From NCBI RefSeq assembly GCF_014650775.1, contig NZ_BMVP01000001.1:682001-746000 (forward strand): a stretch of 64,000 bases of DNA, written 5' to 3'. Every line of letters begins with the position of its first letter. Positions within the stretch are counted from its first letter, which is position 1. The position numbers were made by a program, and so were the translations under genes. The notes below the pieces were generated by a model, which saw only the letters and a program-made list of their open reading frames with translations, was not told the origin of the DNA and did no database searches. Below are positions 48,681-57,980 of the stretch, piece by piece. Source of the stretch: Streptomyces cirratus (GTDB taxonomy: Bacteria; Actinomycetota; Actinomycetes; Streptomycetales; Streptomycetaceae).

Positions 48681-50318
48681 TCAGTCCGACCGCACCGCGG
48701 CCTTGGCCTTCACCCTGGCCGTGGCCCTGCCGAGCCGGTTGCGCACGAAGCTCAGCGCACCCGCCGCGCCCGGCGCGAGCCGGACCGCCAGCGAACCGCC
48801 GCCCGTGCGGTACGGCTGCGCCAGCAGAACACCGTACCGGCTGCTGAGGAGCACGCGTCGGCGGAGCAGGCCGTCGAGGGGGCGCGGAGAGGTGATCAGG
48901 GAGCTACCGTCGGCACACTCCACGCCGATCTGCACGCCCCAGGCCTGCATCCCGCGCCGGCCCTGACGCCGTCCGGCCTCCGCGATCGTGGTGAGGCGGA
49001 ACGGCACGTCGCAGACCCAGCCGTCGCCGTCCTCGGCCGGGCGCAGCTCCACCGGCTCTCCCCGTACGGGTTCCCCGCCCGAACGCGGCAGGAACACCGG
49101 CCGGGCGGTGCGCGGCCCGGCGGCGGCGAGGCGCCCGTACAGGTCGTGCACCCGCAGGCGCAGCCCCGCGACACCCGCCGCCCGGGCGTCGATAGTGACG
49201 GGCAGCCCGTCCGTCGGCAGTTCCGCCAGGCCGTCCAGCTCCACGGGCAGTTCCTCGCTCCACACCGGCAGCCCGGCGGCGGAGGTCGCGTAGGGCGGCT
49301 CCAGGCGCGGGGGTTCGGCGGCGAAGCGGGCGAGTCGCGCGAGGTCGGCGGGCGGGGTCGCGGTGGCCCGCAGCACCCGTACGATCCAGCGCGCGTGCGC
49401 CCCCGCGGCCTCGATGTCGGAGTCGGCGAAGCCGGCCAGGTACTCCCGCGTCAGGGTCCACCAGGCGGCCTGGTACTCGGGGTCCCGGCCGATCTCGCGC
49501 AGGTACATGCGCAGGTCGTACTCCAGGAACTTGACCTGGCAGGCGTGCCCCAGTTCCGGCGAGGACTCGGTGAGGATCCGGGACGCGGTGCGGTGGGCCT
49601 CGATGCGCGAAGCCCAGTTGCCGACGTCCTTGCGGTCGAGGGAGATCGACACCCGCGCGGCGTCGCGGCGCACGTGCCAGACGTAGACGAGGTCGCCGAT
49701 CACCGCGATGCGCGGCTCCGCGGCGAGCACGCGGGCGGTGAAGACGAAGTCCTCGTAGCGGAAGCGGCCGTCGGGGAAGCGGATGGCGTGCTCGTCCAGG
49801 AAAGCGCGCTCGTAGAGCTTGTTGACGCAGAGGGTGTCGCGGACCAGCCCGGTCCGCTCCGCGGGCCGCTCGATCACGTCACCCGGGGTGTACAGGTTCG
49901 CCGCCCACGGCACGTCCTGGTGCTGCGGCAGCTCGCGCCGTACGCACGCGCCGACGGTGACCGGCGTCTTGTGTTCCCTCGCGGCGCTCACCAGGGCGTC
50001 GGCCGCCCCGGGCGGCAGGACGTCGTCGCTGTCGAGGAACAGGACGTACGGGGCGGTCGCAGCCGCGATCCCGTCGTTGCGCGGGGTCCCGCAGCCGCCG
50101 CTGTTCTCGGCGCGGTGCAGGACCTTGACCCGGGGGTGCAGGGCTGCCAGCTCGTCCAGCACGCTCGCGGTGCCGTCGGAGGAGGCGTCGTCGACGGCGA
50201 GGACCTCGGCGACCACCGGGCCCTGGGCGAGAGCCGAGGTAACGGCCTCGCCCACGAGCCCGGCGTCGTTGTACGCGATCACCACGACGGAAACGGTGGC
50301 GGCATTGGTGCTGGTCAC
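48681..50318 (-). CDS. GT2 glycosyltransferase, paralogue of the fusion's N-terminal domain
   Basis: A 545-residue protein. The GT2 domain has VSVVVIAYNDAGLV, VDDASSDGTAS, ENSGGCGTPRNDGIAAAT and LFLDSDDVLPPG, closely matching the GT2 half of the fusion gene at 43.4 kb. The C-terminal ~290 residues hold beta-rich sequence (for example ARAAGVAGLRLRVHDLYGRL) but no TagF domain. GTG 50318 (VTSTNAATVSVV) fits the GT2 N-terminus better than the ATG at 50357. It lies between galE and obgE on the same strand. Confidence 0.88.
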   Translation of the reverse strand: MTSTNAATVSVVVIAYNDAGLVGEAVTSALAQGPVVAEVLAVDDASSDGTASVLDELAALHPRVKVLHRAENSGGCGTPRNDGIAAATAPYVLFLDSDDVLPPGAADALVSAAREHKTPVTVGACVRRELPQHQDVPWAANLYTPGDVIERPAERTGLVRDTLCVNKLYERAFLDEHAIRFPDGRFRYEDFVFTARVLAAEPRIAVIGDLVYVWHVRRDAARVSISLDRKDVGNWASRIEAHRTASRILTESSPELGHACQVKFLEYDLRMYLREIGRDPEYQAAWWTLTREYLAGFADSDIEAAGAHARWIVRVLRATATPPADLARLARFAAEPPRLEPPYATSAAGLPVWSEELPVELDGLAELPTDGLPVTIDARAAGVAGLRLRVHDLYGRLAAAGPRTARPVFLPRSGGEPVRGEPVELRPAEDGDGWVCDVPFRLTTIAEAGRRQGRRGMQAWGVQIGVECADGSSLITSPRPLDGLLRRRVLLSSRYGVLLAQPYRTGGGSLAVRLAPGAAGALSFVRNRLGRATARVKAKAAVRSD

Positions 50319-50376
50319 CCAGTGGATCCTAGGCGACACGGGTAAAGGCCACCTCAACAGGACCGGTCAGCCACCG

Positions 50377-51822
50377 TCAGAAGGGACGGAATTCGTCGTA
50401 CTCCTGCTGCGCGGAGTCGCCGCGCTTGGCGTCCCGCTCCTTGCGGCGCTGCGTGGCCGGGCGCGGGGCCTCCATGCGGTGGTCCTCACCACGGCGGCCC
50501 AGCATCTCGGCGCCGGCCATCATGGTCGGCTCCCAGTCGAAGACGACGGCGTTCTCGTCGGATCCGATGGCCACGCCGTCACCGGCGCGGGCACCGGCCT
50601 TCTTGAGGGCGTCCTCCACACCGAGGCGGTTGAGCCGGTCGGCGAGGTAGCCGACGGCCTCGTCGTTGTTGAAGTCGGTCTGGCGGACCCAGCGTTCGGG
50701 CTTCTCGCCGCGCACGTTGTAGACGTCCTCGACCTCGTCGTAGGTGACGGTGAAGCCGGCGTCGTCCACGGCCTTCGGGCGGATGACGATGCGGGTCGCC
50801 TCCTCCTTCGGCTTGCGGGCACGCGCCTTCGCGATGACCTCGGCGAGGAAGTAGGAGAGCTCCTTGAGACCCGTACGGGCGACCGCGGAGACCTCGAAGA
50901 CCTTGTAGCCGCGCGCCTCCAGGTCCGGGCGGACCATGTCCGCGAGCTCCTGGCCGTCCGGGATGTCGACCTTGTTGAGGACGACGAGCCGCGGGCGCTT
51001 CTCCAGGCCGCCGCCGTAGAGCTTGAGCTCTTCCTCGATGACGTCGAGGTCCGCGATCGGGTCGCGGTCGGACTCCAGGGTGGCGGTGTCCAGTACGTGC
51101 ACCAGCACCGAGCAGCGCTCGACGTGGCGCAGGAACTCCAGGCCCAGGCCCTTGCCCTGGCTGGCGCCCGGGATCAGGCCCGGGACGTCGGCGATCGTGT
51201 AGACGGTCGAGCCGGCCGTGACGACGCCCAGGTTCGGGACGAGGGTGGTGAAGGGGTAGTCGGCGATCTTCGGCTTGGCGGAGGAGAGCACCGAGATCAG
51301 CGAGGACTTGCCGGCGCTGGGGAAGCCGACCAGCGCCACGTCGGCGACGGTCTTGAGCTCCAGGACGATGTCGCCGGTGGTGCCGGGGACGCCGAGCAGC
51401 GCGAAGCCGGGCGCCTTGCGGCGCGCGGAGGACAGCGCGGCGTTGCCGAGGCCGCCGCGACCGCCCTCGGCGGCGACGTACGTGGTGCCCTGGCCGACGA
51501 GGTCGGCGAGGACGTTGCCCTCCTTGTCGAGGACGACGGTGCCGTCCGGCACGGGCAGGACCAGGTCCTGGCCGTCCTTGCCGGAGCGGTTGCCGCCCTC
51601 GCCGGGCTTGCCGTTGGTGGCCTTGCGGTGGGGGCTGTGGTGGTAGTCGAGCAGGGTCGTGATCGCCTGCTCCACGACGAGGATGACGTCGCCGCCACGG
51701 CCGCCGTTGCCGCCGTCGGGGCCGCCGAGGGGCTTGAACTTCTCCCGGTGAACGGAGGCGCAGCCGTGGCCCCCGTTACCCGCGGCGACGTGCAGCTCGA
51801 CGCGGTCCACGAAGGTGGTCAT
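50377..51822 (-). CDS. obgE: Obg/CgtA GTPase
   Basis: A 481-residue Obg GTPase: glycine-rich Obg fold ([20 protein letters not shown]), G domain with G1 [13 protein letters not shown]3 [10 protein letters not shown] and G4 NKVD, and an OCT domain at the C-terminus ([19 protein letters not shown]). Obg links 50S assembly, (p)ppGpp and sporulation control in Streptomyces. ATG 51822 has GGAGG eight bases upstream. It is third in rplU-rpmA-obgE. Confidence 0.97.
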   Translation of the reverse strand: MTTFVDRVELHVAAGNGGHGCASVHREKFKPLGGPDGGNGGRGGDVILVVEQAITTLLDYHHSPHRKATNGKPGEGGNRSGKDGQDLVLPVPDGTVVLDKEGNVLADLVGQGTTYVAAEGGRGGLGNAALSSARRKAPGFALLGVPGTTGDIVLELKTVADVALVGFPSAGKSSLISVLSSAKPKIADYPFTTLVPNLGVVTAGSTVYTIADVPGLIPGASQGKGLGLEFLRHVERCSVLVHVLDTATLESDRDPIADLDVIEEELKLYGGGLEKRPRLVVLNKVDIPDGQELADMVRPDLEARGYKVFEVSAVARTGLKELSYFLAEVIAKARARKPKEEATRIVIRPKAVDDAGFTVTYDEVEDVYNVRGEKPERWVRQTDFNNDEAVGYLADRLNRLGVEDALKKAGARAGDGVAIGSDENAVVFDWEPTMMAGAEMLGRRGEDHRMEAPRPATQRRKERDAKRGDSAQQEYDEFRPF

Positions 51823-51911
51823 GGGTGTTCCTCCAGATACATACGGGAAATGTCCCGGGCAGTCCGTATTGCTACCACTGCCCATTAAACGTGGTCTATA
51901 TGACCAACGCG

Positions 51912-51968
51912 CCGAGGGCGGACCTCTCTTCCCGGCTCGCGCCGGGAAGAGCTGAGATCCGCCCTCGG
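51912..51968 (-). terminator. Long hairpin between rpmA and obgE
   Basis: Outer stem CCGAGGGCGGA/TCCGCCCTCGG and inner stem CTCTTCCCGGC/GCCGGGAAGAG with loop TCGC. It would end or attenuate the rplU-rpmA transcript. The A/T-rich sequence between it and obgE may hold a separate obgE promoter. Confidence 0.8.
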
Positions 51969-52001
51969 GAAGTTACGTACGCCTGTTCAGCAGAGCTGAG
52001 A

Positions 52002-52256
52002 TCAGGCGGCCGGAACGATGTTGACGACCTTGCGGCCACGGTGCGTGCCGAACTCGACCGAACCGGCCTGCAGCGCGAACAGCGTGTCGTCGCCACCACG
52101 ACCGACACCCGAGCCCGGGTGGAAGTGGGTGCCGCGCTGGCGGACGAGGATCTCGCCGGCGGAAACGACCTGACCGCCGAAGCGCTTCACGCCGAGCCGC
52201 TGGGCATTGGAGTCGCGCCCGTTCCGGGTGGACGATGCGCCCTTCTTGTGTGCCAT
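52002..52256 (-). CDS. rpmA: 50S ribosomal protein L27
   Basis: An 84-residue L27. It begins [20 protein letters not shown], the exact family N-terminus, whose tail reaches toward the peptidyl-transferase centre, and continues [16 protein letters not shown] and THFHPG. No N-terminal cleavage sequence of the Firmicutes type is present. It is 13 bases after rplU. Confidence 0.97.
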   Translation of the reverse strand: MAHKKGASSTRNGRDSNAQRLGVKRFGGQVVSAGEILVRQRGTHFHPGSGVGRGGDDTLFALQAGSVEFGTHRGRKVVNIVPAA

Positions 52257-52269
52257 GTCTCAGTCCCTC

Positions 52270-52590
52270 TTACTTCGCAGCCGTGGGGATACCGGTGACC
52301 TTGATCGCCGTGTACTGCTGGCGGTGACCCTGGCGACGGCGGTAGCCGGTCTTGTTCTTGTAGCGCAGGATGTCGATCTTGGCGCCCTTGTGGTGGTCCA
52401 CGATCTCGGCCTGGACCTTGATCCCGGCCAGCACCCACGGGTCGCTGGTCACGGCGTCGCCGTCGACAACGAGCAGGGTCGAGAGCTCGACCGTGTCGCC
52501 AACCTTGGCAGTGGAAATCTTGTCAACCTCAACGATGTCACCAACAGCAACCTTGTGCTGGCGACCACCGCTGCGCACGATGGCGTACAC
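52270..52590 (-). CDS. rplU: 50S ribosomal protein L21
   Basis: A 106-residue L21, starting [20 protein letters not shown] after GTG 52590 and ending with the RNA-binding [18 protein letters not shown] and IKVTGI. The ATG 66 bases upstream lies in the structured leader and is not used. First gene of rplU-rpmA(-obgE), with a clear promoter and a 175-base leader. Confidence 0.97.
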   Translation of the reverse strand: MYAIVRSGGRQHKVAVGDIVEVDKISTAKVGDTVELSTLLVVDGDAVTSDPWVLAGIKVQAEIVDHHKGAKIDILRYKNKTGYRRRQGHRQQYTAIKVTGIPTAAK

Positions 52591-52618
52591 GCGGATCTCT
52601 CTCTCACTCGGGACGGAT

Positions 52619-52724
52619 GCTCCTGAAGCCAGCCGCTCACATGGGCCGGGGCCCACGGTGATCCGGAATGGACGAGCGGCCTCTCCTGCGGGCGGTGCCC
52701 GGCCGGAGGAAGGTGCTCAGGAGC
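52619..52724 (-). promoter_or_regulatory. Structured 5' leader of rplU
   Basis: Three nested stems can form in the transcript: GCTCCTGA (52724-52717) with TCAGGAGC (52626-52619), GCCGCTC (52680-52674) with GAGCGGC (52638-52632), and TGGGCC/GGCCCA at the tip. The arrangement sits between promoter and SD, as expected for ribosomal-protein leader RNAs. The ligand would be L21 or L27 by analogy; that is inference. Confidence 0.5.
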
Positions 52725-52771
52725 GCGACGCGCACTAGACGTGGAAATCATCTAGGACATGCCGACGGTCT

Positions 52772-52800
52772 AGGTTACGGGGCAGGTTCCGGGGGGTCAA
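52772..52800 (-). promoter_or_regulatory. rplU-rpmA-obgE promoter
   Basis: TTGACC (52800-52795), 17 bases, TAACCT (52777-52772) on the minus strand. This is a near-consensus vegetative promoter and predicts a transcript start near 52765. Confidence 0.75.
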
Positions 52801-52813
52801 ACCGGCCCCGCAA

Positions 52814-52849
52814 GGCCTCGGGCCCCGCCGAGCGGCGGGGCCCGAGGCC
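52814..52849 (-). terminator. Terminator of the RNase E/G gene
   Basis: GGCCTCGGGCCCCGCCG and CGGCGGGGCCCGAGGCC, a perfect 17-base stem with only AG between, lies 10-46 bases beyond the stop. Confidence 0.9.
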
Positions 52850-52859
52850 GTACGACGGA

Positions 52860-55800
52860 TCAGGCTTCGGTGGGAGCCGAGACCGACGGGGGCGTCTGCT
52901 GCTCGGCCGCCGCCGTCTTCTTCGTCGCCCGCTTGGCCGGGGCCTTCTTGGCCGCCGTGGTGCCCGTGGCGGCCTTCTTGGCGGTCGTCTTCTTCGCGGC
53001 CGCGGTCTTGGTGGCCGCCGCCTTCTTGGCCGGGGCCTTCTTCGCCGCCGCCTTCTTGGCCGCGGTGGCCGTCGTCGCCTTCTTCGCGGCCGTCTTGCGG
53101 ACGGCCTTCTTGACGACCGGAGCGGCTTCCTCGGCCGGCTCCGCCTCCACCGGCGCCTCGGCCGGGGCCTGCGGCTCCGCCGACGGCGTCTCCACGACCA
53201 GCACGGCCGCCTCGGCCGCGCCCGCCGGGGAACCGGCCGGGGCGGTGGCCTTGCGGGTCGCACGGCGGCGCGGACGGGCCGGAGCGGCCTCGGCCACGGG
53301 CTCCGCCGGTGCCTCGGCGACGACCGGCTCGGGCTCGGGCTCGACGACCGGTTCGGCCACCGGCGCGGGCGCCGCCTCGACCACGGCCTCGACCACGACC
53401 TCCGGCTCGGCCGAAGCCGCCGGGGCGCCCGCCGGAGCGGTGGCCTTACGGGTCGCACGGCGACGCGTACGGCCCTTCGGGGCCTCCTCCACCGGCGCGG
53501 CCACGACCGTGTCGGAGGCCTCCACGGCCTCTTCGACGACCTCGGCAGCCGGCTCCAGGACGGTGTCGGCCGGCTCCAGCGCCGGCTCCTCCTCGATGAC
53601 CGGGGTCACCGGGGCGGCCACCTCGGCCGGGGCCTGCGCCGGGACGGCTGCCGTACCCCGCGGGGCGCCCGCCGGAGCGGTCGCCTTACGGGTGGCACGG
53701 CGACGGTTGCGCCGACCGCTGATACCCGCGGCGGCCTCCGCCTCGGCCGGGCTGCTGTACAGCTCTTCGCCCGCGACGAACTCCGGCTCGGGCAGCGCGC
53801 GGGGAGCCGCGACCTCGGCCGCGACCTCCGCCTCCGTCTCGGCCTCGTACTCGTCGGCGTCGACCGACAGGGCCGTGCCGACGGACTCGACCTCGTGGTC
53901 GTGCTCGTGACCACGGCCACCGCGGCGCTTGGCACGCTTGCCGTTGCCGCCGCCGCCCGCCGCGGTCGGGATGTCCATGTGCACGATCACGCCGCGGCCG
54001 TTGCAGTGGACGCAGGTCTCGGAGAAGGACTCCAGCAGACCCTGGCCGACCCGCTTGCGGGTCATCTGCACCAGACCCAGCGAGGTGACCTCCGCCACCT
54101 GGTGCTTGGTCCGGTCACGGCCCAGGCACTCCAGCATGCGGCGCAGCACCAGGTCCCGGTTCGACTCCAGCACCATGTCGATGAAGTCGATGACGACGAT
54201 GCCGCCCAGGTCGCGCAGCCGCAGCTGGCGCACGATCTCCTCGGCCGCCTCCAGGTTGTTCCTGGTGACGGTCTCCTCCAGGTTTCCGCCCTGACCGGTG
54301 AACTTGCCGGTGTTGACGTCGATGACGATCATCGCCTCGGTCTTGTCGATCACGAGGGAGCCGCCCGAGGGCAGCCACACCTTGCGGTCGAGCGCCTTGG
54401 CGAGCTGCTCGTCGATCCGGTACGTCGCGAAGACGTCCACCTCGGAGGTCCAGCGCGAGAGCCGGTCCGCGAGGTCCGGCGCCACGTGGGACACGTAGCC
54501 GTGGATGGTCTCCCACGCCTGGTCACCGCTGACGATGACCTTCGAGAAGTCCTCGTTGAAGATGTCGCGCACAACACGGACGGTCATGTCCGGCTCGCCG
54601 TACAGCAGGCTCGGCGAAGACGTCGTGATCTGCTTCGACTTCTTCTGGATGTCCTCCCACTGGGCCTGCAGACGCTCGACGTCACGGCGCAGTTCGTCCT
54701 CGCTCGCGCCCTCGGCGGCGGTGCGCACGATGACGCCGGCGTCCTCGGGGACGATCTTCTTGAGGATGGTCTTGAGGCGTGCGCGCTCGGTGTCGGGCAG
54801 CTTGCGGCTGATGCCGGTCATCGAGCCCTCGGGCACGTAGACCAGGTAGCGGCCGGGCAGCGAGACCTGGCTGGTCAGGCGGGCGCCCTTGTGGCCGATC
54901 GGGTCCTTGGTGACCTGCACCAGGACCGACTGGCCCGACTTGAGGGCGGACTCGATGCGGCGCGGGCCGTTGGCCATGCCCAGCGCCTCGAAGTTGACCT
55001 CACCGGCGTACAGGACGGCGTTGCGGCCCTTGCCGATGTCGATGAAGGCGGCCTCCATCGACGGCAGCACGTTCTGGACCTTGCCCAGGTAGACGTTGCC
55101 GACGTACGAGGTGGCCTCTTCCTTGTTGACGTAGTGCTCGACGAGCACGTTGTCCTCGAGGACGCCGATCTGGGTGCGCTCGCCGGCCTGGCGGACGACC
55201 ATCACGCGCTCGACGGCCTCACGGCGGGCCAGGAACTCGGCCTCGGTGATGATCGGGACGCGGCGGCGGCCCTGCTCGCGGCCCTCGCGGCGGCGCTGCT
55301 TCTTCGCCTCCAGACGGGTCGAGCCCTTGATGGACTGCACCTCGTCGGACGGCTCGGCCTTCTCGCGGGCCGGACGGGGCTCGCGGACCTTGACGACGGT
55401 ACGGACCCCGTCGTCCTCGGACGCCTCGACGTCCGTACCGCTGTCACCGCTGCGACGGCGACGACGACGGCGGCGACGGCTGGAGCTGGAGCCGAGGGCG
55501 CCGCTCTCCTCGTCGTCCTCCTCGGCGGGCTCCTCGTCCTCTTCCGCCTCCTGCTCGGCGGCCTCGGTCTCGGCCTCGTCCTCGGCGGACTCGTCCAGGT
55601 CGGCGGCCTCACCGCGGCGACGGCGACGGCCACCACGACGGCGGCGACGCGACGGACGCTCGCCGTCGCCCTCCTCGTCGTCGAGGTCGGCGGTCTCGGC
55701 CTCCGCCTCGGGCTCCTCGGCCTCGTGCATCTCCACGTCGGCCAGCGAGACGGGGGCCGACTCGGCGGCCGGAGCCGTCTCGACGGCGCCACGGCCACGG

Positions 55801-56840
55801 CGGCGGCGACGGCCGGCCGGCTGCGCGGCGGGTGCAGCGGCTTCGACCTCGGCCTCGGGCTCCTCCTCGGCCTCCTCGGCTTCCTCGGCCCGGGAGGCGG
55901 CGGCAGCGGCCGCGGCGGCCATGGCGGCGGTCTCCGGGGTCTGGAACATCGGCTCGGCGAACACCGGGGCCTGGAATACGGCCACGGCGGGACGTGCGGC
56001 GCGGCGGCCGCCACGCGAGGGGGCCGGGGCGGCGGGCGCCTCGGTCTCGGCGGCGGGAGCGGCGGCCGCGGGCTGGGCGGGCGCGGCCGGGGCAGCCGGG
56101 GCGGCGGAGCGGGTGGCGCGGCGGCGCCCGCCGCGCTTCGGGGAGTCGACGGCGTCGGCGACGGTGACGGTGGCCTTGGCGGCGACCGGCTCCGGGGCGG
56201 CGGGCGCGGGGGCTGCGGCGGCCTCGGCGGCCGGGGCCTCCGGGGCGGTCACGGCGCGGGTCGCACGGCGACGGGCACGCGGGGCCGGGGCGGCGGGCTC
56301 CTCCACGGCGGGCACGGCTTCCTCGGCGGCCGGGGCCTCCGGGGCCGTCACGGCGCGGGTCGCACGGCGACGGGCACGCGGGGCCGGGGCGGCGGGCTCC
56401 TCCACGGCGGGCACGGCTTCCTCGGCGGCCGGGGCCTCGGGGGCCGTCACGGCGCGGGTCGCACGGCGACGGGCACGCGGCGCGGGAGCAGCGGCGGTCT
56501 CCTCCACGGCGGGAACGCCCTCGGCGGCGGCAGCGGGGGCGGCGGCGGCGGCCGGAGCCTCGACCACCACCTCGGCCACGGTGTCGGCGGCCGGAGCGGC
56601 CACGGCGCGGGTCGCGCGGCGGCGGGCACGGGCCGGGGCGGCGGCCGGAGCGGCCTCCTCGGCGGGAGCCGCGGCAGGCGCGGCGGCCGGGGCGGTCTCG
56701 GCGGCAGCGGCACCGGGCGGCCCGGCGGGCCGGGACGCGGCACGACGACGCCTGCGCGGCGGCAGGCTGTCGCTCGGGGTTCCGCTGTCGGCCTGGCCGG
56801 CGGCCGAGGGGTTGGTGTTCTCGGTTTCGTTCTCGAGCAT
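52860..56840 (-). CDS. rne: Ribonuclease E/G with long repetitive arms
   Basis: A 1,326-residue RNase E/G. The catalytic core spans ~520-950: S1 region (QIGVLEDNVLVEHYV, GNVYLGKVQNVLPSMEAAFI), the VTKDPIGHKGARLT motif, catalytic DFIDM, and the Zn-link CVHCNGRG. The ~500-residue N-terminal arm is Ala/Pro/Glu with RARRRATRAVTAPEA repeats and acidic/Arg-rich blocks; the C-terminal ~380 residues repeat ATRKATAPAG and end in an H1-like Lys/Ala tail (AAKKAPAKKAAA). Streptomyces RNase ES has a central core between two arms, as here. It processes and degrades RNA. A 230-base untranslated stretch precedes it. Confidence 0.95.
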   Translation of the reverse strand: MLENETENTNPSAAGQADSGTPSDSLPPRRRRRAASRPAGPPGAAAAETAPAAAPAAAPAEEAAPAAAPARARRRATRAVAAPAADTVAEVVVEAPAAAAAPAAAAEGVPAVEETAAAPAPRARRRATRAVTAPEAPAAEEAVPAVEEPAAPAPRARRRATRAVTAPEAPAAEEAVPAVEEPAAPAPRARRRATRAVTAPEAPAAEAAAAPAPAAPEPVAAKATVTVADAVDSPKRGGRRRATRSAAPAAPAAPAQPAAAAPAAETEAPAAPAPSRGGRRAARPAVAVFQAPVFAEPMFQTPETAAMAAAAAAAASRAEEAEEAEEEPEAEVEAAAPAAQPAGRRRRRGRGAVETAPAAESAPVSLADVEMHEAEEPEAEAETADLDDEEGDGERPSRRRRRGGRRRRRGEAADLDESAEDEAETEAAEQEAEEDEEPAEEDDEESGALGSSSSRRRRRRRRRSGDSGTDVEASEDDGVRTVVKVREPRPAREKAEPSDEVQSIKGSTRLEAKKQRRREGREQGRRRVPIITEAEFLARREAVERVMVVRQAGERTQIGVLEDNVLVEHYVNKEEATSYVGNVYLGKVQNVLPSMEAAFIDIGKGRNAVLYAGEVNFEALGMANGPRRIESALKSGQSVLVQVTKDPIGHKGARLTSQVSLPGRYLVYVPEGSMTGISRKLPDTERARLKTILKKIVPEDAGVIVRTAAEGASEDELRRDVERLQAQWEDIQKKSKQITTSSPSLLYGEPDMTVRVVRDIFNEDFSKVIVSGDQAWETIHGYVSHVAPDLADRLSRWTSEVDVFATYRIDEQLAKALDRKVWLPSGGSLVIDKTEAMIVIDVNTGKFTGQGGNLEETVTRNNLEAAEEIVRQLRLRDLGGIVVIDFIDMVLESNRDLVLRRMLECLGRDRTKHQVAEVTSLGLVQMTRKRVGQGLLESFSETCVHCNGRGVIVHMDIPTAAGGGGNGKRAKRRGGRGHEHDHEVESVGTALSVDADEYEAETEAEVAAEVAAPRALPEPEFVAGEELYSSPAEAEAAAGISGRRNRRRATRKATAPAGAPRGTAAVPAQAPAEVAAPVTPVIEEEPALEPADTVLEPAAEVVEEAVEASDTVVAAPVEEAPKGRTRRRATRKATAPAGAPAASAEPEVVVEAVVEAAPAPVAEPVVEPEPEPVVAEAPAEPVAEAAPARPRRRATRKATAPAGSPAGAAEAAVLVVETPSAEPQAPAEAPVEAEPAEEAAPVVKKAVRKTAAKKATTATAAKKAAAKKAPAKKAAATKTAAAKKTTAKKAATGTTAAKKAPAKRATKKTAAAEQQTPPSVSAPTEA
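56222..56518 (-). repeat. 99-bp in-frame repeat in the RNase E/G gene
   Basis: Three units start at 56222, 56321 and 56420 (exact period 99). Each encodes 33 residues of PEAPAAEEAVPAVEEPAAPA followed by PRARRRATRAVTA. The units are nearly identical, indicating recent expansion; the third diverges at its end. Confidence 0.92.
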
Positions 56841-57073
56841 GCGGGCGGTTCTCCCGTCACGCTCCCGGGCGCCGCGGCTGACATCCGGTCCGGCACGGCT
56901 CCGCGCGTTGGGCGTGGAGCCGGCCTCCGGGGCGCGTTCGCCACACGGGAGCTCAGTTCGTGGCCGCCGGTTCCGTACACGTTGTCGGTACGGCCTGGCG
57001 GAAGTCTTCAGGTCTGTGCGCTGCCCGACCCGGTTGGCTCCCGGGTGCCAGGGCGGCGCGACGACGACGATCC

Positions 57074-57895
57074 TTACGCGGCGGGACCTTCCGGCGCCTT
57101 CGCGTCGGCTGCTACGGCGGCCGTGGGTGGGGCGGCCGTGACAGCCTCGCGGTCGGGCGCGAGCGGGTCGGTCACCGTGCCGGACTCCTCGTCGAAGAGC
57201 CCCTGCGCCAGCCTGGTCACCGCTGCGGGGACCGGCGGCGCCAGGTCGGCCACAGCTTGGAGACCGGACAGGACGTCGTCGGGTCGCACGGCAGGTGTCA
57301 GATGCCGAACAACCAGCCGCAGTATCGCACAGGCATTGTCCAGTGGCCTATCAACCGGAGCGGGATGCGCTTCGAGGCTGACCACCGCACTTCGGGTGTC
57401 GAAGGTCCGGATGCCGTTCTTGGTGCGGCGCTGGACCTCGACGGTCTCGGCGTCGAGGAAGGCGGTCACGGCCCGCTCGGCGTCCGCGAGGTCGACGCCG
57501 TCCAGGCGCAGCTCCCACACGGAGGCCGTGAGCCGTTCGGCCAGCCCGGAGGTCCGGGCCTCGACGGCGTCGACGATGTCGAGCCCGACCGGCATCGACT
57601 CGTCGAGCAGCTCGCGGAGCATCGCGGGGTCGCGGGGCTCGGCGAGGGCGATCTCCAGGTACTCGGCTTCACTGCCGGTGCCGGTGGGCGCGGCGTTCGC
57701 GTACGAGACCCGGGGGTGGGGGGTGAAGCCGGCCGAGTACGCCATGGGCACCTCGGAGCGGCGCAGAGCCCGCTCGAAGGCACGCTGGAAGTCCCGGTGG
57801 CTGGTGAACCGGAGGCGGCCGCGCTTGGTGTAGCGCAGTCGGATGCGCTGCACCACCGGTGCGGGGGGCGGGCCTTCGGGCTGTCGCTTGCCCAG
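57074..57895 (-). CDS. TIGR03936-family radical-SAM-associated protein (CTG start)
   Basis: A 273-residue DUF2344/TIGR03936 protein, recognised by IRLRYTKRGRLRFTSHRDF, RALRRSEVPMAYSAGFTPHP and EAEYLEIALAEP. It is the usual partner of TIGR03960 radical-SAM proteins; its own function is unknown. The start is probably CTG 57895 (LGKRQPEGPPPAP): AAGGAG stands eight bases upstream and no ATG, GTG or TTG gives a better N-terminus. An upstream ATG at 58168 would lie inside the membrane-protein gene. The C-terminal ~30 residues are Ala-rich. Confidence 0.86.
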   Translation of the reverse strand: MGKRQPEGPPPAPVVQRIRLRYTKRGRLRFTSHRDFQRAFERALRRSEVPMAYSAGFTPHPRVSYANAAPTGTGSEAEYLEIALAEPRDPAMLRELLDESMPVGLDIVDAVEARTSGLAERLTASVWELRLDGVDLADAERAVTAFLDAETVEVQRRTKNGIRTFDTRSAVVSLEAHPAPVDRPLDNACAILRLVVRHLTPAVRPDDVLSGLQAVADLAPPVPAAVTRLAQGLFDEESGTVTDPLAPDREAVTAAPPTAAVAADAKAPEGPAA

Positions 57896-57980
57896 TGGTT
57901 CTTCTCCTTGTGCGGGGCTCCGCGGCTCGCGCGTCGCCCTGAGGTCTGGTGGGCCGGCGGGCCACTCTCCGCCCGGCGGC

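Noticed and set aside
52668..57833. A 1,721-codon plus-strand open frame, very Gly/Leu/Arg-rich
   Set aside because: It is the antisense of RNase E/G; the apparent repeats reflect the coding repeats on the other strand.
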